Below, piece after piece: positions 59,960-64,000 of a stretch of 64,000 nucleotides of DNA; position 1 is the first letter of the stretch; each line of letters begins with the position of its first letter. Position numbers and translations under genes: made by a program. The notes under the pieces were generated by a model that was not told the origin of the DNA, did no database searches, and saw nothing but the letters and a program-made list of their open reading frames with translations. Origin of the DNA: Cyclina sinensis (Eukaryota > Mollusca > Bivalvia > Venerida > Veneridae). The DNA lies in contig JAAONU010000001.1 in the NCBI GenBank assembly GCA_012932295.1, positions 4,673,104 to 4,737,103 on the forward strand, read 5' to 3'.

Positions 59960-62170
59960 ATAATTATTGGAACATCTTTTTTAAATTCATGTCTTGTAAA
60001 ATTTTAATGATTTTCCTTTTTTCTGAAATATTTCTAAAGTGACCTTTCACTTTTTTACATACAATGAAGTCATCTCTTTCCCTCAATAGCAATAGAAATC
60101 TACGTCGGACATTGGTGTGCGTATGAATTTCAAGTGTTAGAGGTACTATAAGTTACATTGATATATTTAAACTAAGCCATATAGGTTATACAACTACATG
60201 TAACTTTATTTCATTTGCACGTAATTTTTATTTTTTAATCTATTAATAAAGTGTTATTGTTATTTTTGTGCTCTGTAAATATAATGTGTATAATTATGTA
60301 TGAGCGAGTGGTTATCGGTGTTCATTTGAAATAGTTTATGTACACACTTGAAATGAACTAGTTCACTTGAGCCTCCATCATACAGTGGGGAAGTTTACTT
60401 TACTAATTTAGAGTGTAATTTTTACTTTTTACTTTAATTATTTTTATCCATGCAAATATATTGACGTTTTCAATTCTTTGCAATCATTTTAATGCATGTT
60501 ATATCAAATATACTTCGGATATTTTATGAGAATCGGTGTAAGACTGGTATACAGAATATGCCAATTTTCTGTGATGAAATATGTAACCAATTGAGTTCCT
60601 TTTTGTTTTTTTATTAAACGTTCGTTACGCTCGTTAACTGCATCGAATTAAAAAAATTGCCGCGCGTATTTCATTTATATAACAATTTAGTAGAGATCGA
60701 ACAGGTATAACTGTCTCTAAAAATATAACTACTGATAAACCCCGTACTGCTAGTGAAAGGTCGTACAAACAATGATTTTCTCAGATCGAAGAATGAGATC
60801 ATAGGCTGACTGAAATGTTAAGTGAATATAATATTGTGTGTAGCAGCATATTTAAACGTGCATTAAAAGCAATTTACTTTTATAATTAACCTACATCACA
60901 GTAAAAACATCGCATATCTCAGTATAAGATAAGAAAACAATATAATTCTCATATTTCTTTTGACTATTAAAACAAAATGTAAAGCAAACTGGAATGCAAC
61001 TTCCCCCAAAATTAGTTTGAGAAGATCCCCAGCTGACATAAGTATGGGCGCCGCCATTTTGAAAATATTACGTTGCGTCATTTGCATTACTGTCTATGGA
61101 GAAATTTATTAAAAGGCGAAATTTGTCAAAACAAAAAACAAGAAAAATAAAATGAAAAATGTGTCTGGAGATATTTATATTAGGAATATGAAAATGCCAA
61201 TATGTAGCAGGAATTCTAAGTTTAAATGCTGTGAGGAAGGTTTCAAAATTAGGTGGGACAGACTATAGTAAGTGTCATTAAGACAGTATATAACTCCGAC
61301 CAATGTCTATCTGGTCCAATAATGTGCTTTCATTAACTTAACACCCACGCTCTCCGAGTCTTCAAATATTTTATTGAAATGTCAAAGACGCATTTATTAG
61401 AAAGCGTGCATGAAAGATGAACCCGATATTATGAACAGAACGTTTGAAGTTCACACATATTAAGGTTTTATTTCGATTTTCATAGACATTCTAAAACGCC
61501 TGGCTAGCCAAAAGGATCTGCGCCAGATCCAGAAAACAATGAGAGATATAAGTCTATGTTATTATACTTCGTTAATACTTTGACATTGCACAGTGCAAGT
61601 GTTGATGTTGGCTAAGAAAATAAACGGATCTATCATGATCACGCGGCTTGGAAATGAAAAGCCAAATTTGCGTACTTTGGAATAAATCTGTTATTTCCCT
61701 ATATCAAACGGTTGAGTAGATATTACTATGTGTATAGTTTTTGCTTATCTTTATGTTTGACTATCAAAAACATGATATTGAACACATTGTCTAAATGAAT
61801 GTAGAAAAGAGAGGTCATGAACAAATTAATTAAAAAACGTATGTCCGACTTTATAGATGGTTTTGCCGAACAAGTATTGCTTATCCTTAACATGATGATG
61901 ATACATAAAAACGGGTATTTCTTCATAGACAATTTCCTGACATGTACCTTCACAGTGTACGAATGCGTTTTGTACTTATCACTTTGCCTAATGGTGAACA
62001 ATTACATCAACATATGCTCTGCACATAGTTTGTATGAAACAAACTACTTCACTCAATCATCAAAAGTATTTGAAAGAAATTGTATTAATGTACAAAATCA
62101 AATAACTTTTCATGCTTTAAGGGGCTATCAATGAAGGCTATGACATCAAACTGGGTGGAGTTCTTGTTAA
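59960..62170. other. AT-rich interval, no gene seen
   Basis: Short frames only, up to 105 codons. No repeat family recognised. Confidence 0.5.
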
Positions 62171-62178
62171 TCTGATTA

Positions 62179-62198
62179 AAAAAAAAAAAAAAAAAAAT
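62179..62198. repeat. Poly-A run
   Basis: A run of about 20 A followed by TCATAAGCC. It could be the tail of a retrocopy on the + strand, but no recognisable body precedes it. Confidence 0.6.
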
Positions 62199-62664
62199 CA
62201 TAAGCCTTGACCTCGTGACACTCAACTACAGCTGTTTGTAGTTTTTGCTAAAGGCACTGCTGCAGAAATGGTTCATTAAATGAAATGATTAACAAGCCTT
62301 TGCAATGAATTATCTGAAAGGAAACAAGATATATCTGTAAACTGACATTTTAAGTAACACAATATAGTATTTCTGCAGTGACTATACTCATCCTGATTAG
62401 GACTGTTCACGCTAATTCCGCAAATTATCGAAAGAAACTTTTAGACTTTGTAGTTCTCATTGAAAATAACAATCATGTTGATTTTTTTTGTTCAATTTGG
62501 TTATACCCCGCCGAAAAAATCGCATGTAGGGTATTGAAATGTAATGAAAATCGACATGAACGTGTATATTAATAATGAAATGATGCACGTCAAATGCTAT
62601 TAAATCCACCAGACTGAGTGCGTTATTGAGTTATGGCGCTCGTTACTTAAAAAATGCATTTTAC

Positions 62665-62960
62665 ATGAACATTTCCTCCTGGATCCATACCTTAGAACCG
62701 GTTGTTAGATTTGTCTTGAATGTATATACAGAGGAGGGCATGATGTACCTGAAATACCATCAAAATCAACCCGTGCGTTGTAGAGTTAAGGCCCTTTTTT
62801 ATTTTTAAATCGGCCTCGTGTGTTCGGAGCCATATCTTAGAACTGGTCGGTTAAATTTAAAATAAATTTTGCATTTATCGGTGAGCACATGATACCTATT
62901 GGGTGCCATGGAAATAGACTCATGCATAATGAAGTTATGGCCCTGTGTTACATTTAAGTC
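62665..62960 (+). repeat. Two imperfect tandem units of about 150 bp
   Basis: TGGATCCATACCTTAGAACC, GGTTGTTAGATTT in the first unit match CGGAGCCATATCTTAGAACT, GGTCGGTTAAATTT in the second, and both end in a GTAGAGTTAAGGCCCT / AATGAAGTTATGGCCCT phrase. Related phrases are frequent in mollusc repeats. Confidence 0.7.
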
Positions 62961-64000
62961 AAAAATGCCGTTAGTTCGCTGCATTTTGAAAATGAATGAA
63001 AAATGAATATCAAAGGAAGAAAAACAGGTAAGCAACTTCATTTGCGATTTTTGTCACTCCCTATTCTATTGTATGCATATTGATAACATGGGCAGAACAG
63101 AGACACTTACATCATATTGAATTATTAATGATTAACATTTCATGATTATTTATGTGAATAAAGGGGGTAATTTTTAGTGTCTTAGTATCTATTAGAAAAT
63201 TTCTTTTAAGGGAGGGGAAATGGCTTTTTTCTGTATTTTTTTTCAAGCCTATACAATTGTTCTGTATTTTGACTACTGTTGGTGGATAAATCATAGTAAA
63301 TATATATGTCCATTTTCGGTCTAACTGGATTTAGTAAATTTGACAATTAGCATAAATTCCAAGCCACACCACACATAGAACTGATAATTGTAATTCTGAG
63401 TAATGTACTTAAGTAATGACGCAACGGCATAACACAAAGTCATAACGATGTGTGACATCATTTCTCTCAAAACGACGTCATTTAATCTAAGAGCTAATTC
63501 TGCATAGAAAAGTACAATATTAATTGGCATTGTTTTATTATGTATAGAGATACCTTCCAAGGTCAAAGATCTACGTAAAAGGTTGATAATACTTAGCAGC
63601 TTCATTCCAGTGATTTGTATCATTCGGTGGGGAATATCAATTCAACATCGCCGGAGCCCACAGTACACATTCCGTATAAACTACATTATCAAGTTTGATA
63701 AATAACCTGGGTTACCGAGGATGCAATTCAACGAATTTGCAGTTGGGTTCACAACATTTTACGTATAGTTTTTCTGTGGTTTCGTTAATAGAATAGGTTT
63801 ACACATATTTTTGACTGAGAAAAAACCGGCACTTCTCTTACTTGTTCACTTTTGAATTTAGCTTATATGTCAGTGGTGTGTATACACTTTTCAACAGACT
63901 GAAATACATGCCATCTTAAAGTGTTTTGTAGTATTATTTTCTGCTTGAAAAACATTCCGCTAGCTTTCTAATAATTCCCAACTTGTAACCGTTTAACATG
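62961..64000. other. AT-rich right edge, no gene seen
   Basis: Short frames of up to 100 codons without domains. A possible diverged copy of the 53.8-kb MITE end lies at 63642-63690. Confidence 0.5.

Overview
This is an AT-rich, gene-poor stretch of animal nuclear DNA. It is most likely from a bivalve mollusc. The evidence is an intron-split neuropeptide GPCR of protostome type, degraded animal-type transposons (mariner, a non-LTR retrotransposon, tRNA-derived SINEs, MITEs), and several short dispersed and tandem repeats that I associate with bivalve genomes, for example the element near 52.2 kb and the one ending in a CTCAGGTGAGCTAAAA-like tail near 39.9 kb. No operons, prokaryotic promoters or ribosome binding sites are visible. 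Nearly all open frames of 60-150 codons are chance frames in AT-rich or repeat DNA. The species is inferred, not proven.

The only intact protein-coding gene I can defend is a class A (rhodopsin-family) GPCR on the + strand. Coding exon 1 is 33677-34435, the phase-0 intron is 34436-37726, and coding exon 2 is 37727-38128. Joined, they give about 386 residues with all seven-helix landmarks. The features best fit a luqin/RYamide-type neuropeptide receptor, with tachykinin-like as the nearest alternative. A 58-bp minisatellite lies inside its intron, and a probable splice acceptor at 33330-33331 suggests that the 5' UTR begins in an upstream exon.

Layout: 0-19 kb is unique-looking AT-rich DNA that contains an old tandem segmental duplication (about 3.9-11.5 kb against 12.1-18.5 kb). 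It is interrupted by tRNA-like SINEs, a 35-bp minisatellite and a mariner transposase relic at 15.3 kb. Within the duplication, a block of about 240 bp ending in a splice-donor-like sequence occurs twice, with a weaker third relative at 18.7 kb. 19-30 kb holds a 457-bp near-perfect palindrome (20971-21427), an unusual inverted-repeat element of about 820 bp made of CGATCG-rich micro-repeats (24082-24901), and simple repeats. 30-33 kb has a degenerate LINE 3' end (32110-32905). 33-38 kb is the GPCR. 38-50 kb is dominated by tandem repeats and small transposons: a 38-bp minisatellite, arrays of about 145 bp, a unit of about 125-160 bp present at two loci, and a tRNA-headed 81-bp array. 50-64 kb contains further MITEs, a second (half) copy of the 21-kb palindrome element, an inverted partner of the 46.5-kb MITE at 58.7 kb, and a broken PHD-finger-like open frame at 59.4-59.96 kb.

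There is no gene cluster or pathway here. The GPCR stands alone, and everything else recognisable is mobile or repetitive. I see no CRISPR array, rRNA, functional tRNA or viral gene. The most unusual items are the helically phased CGA repeat element at 24 kb, the 21-kb palindrome with its half-copy, and the duplicated donor-bearing blocks.
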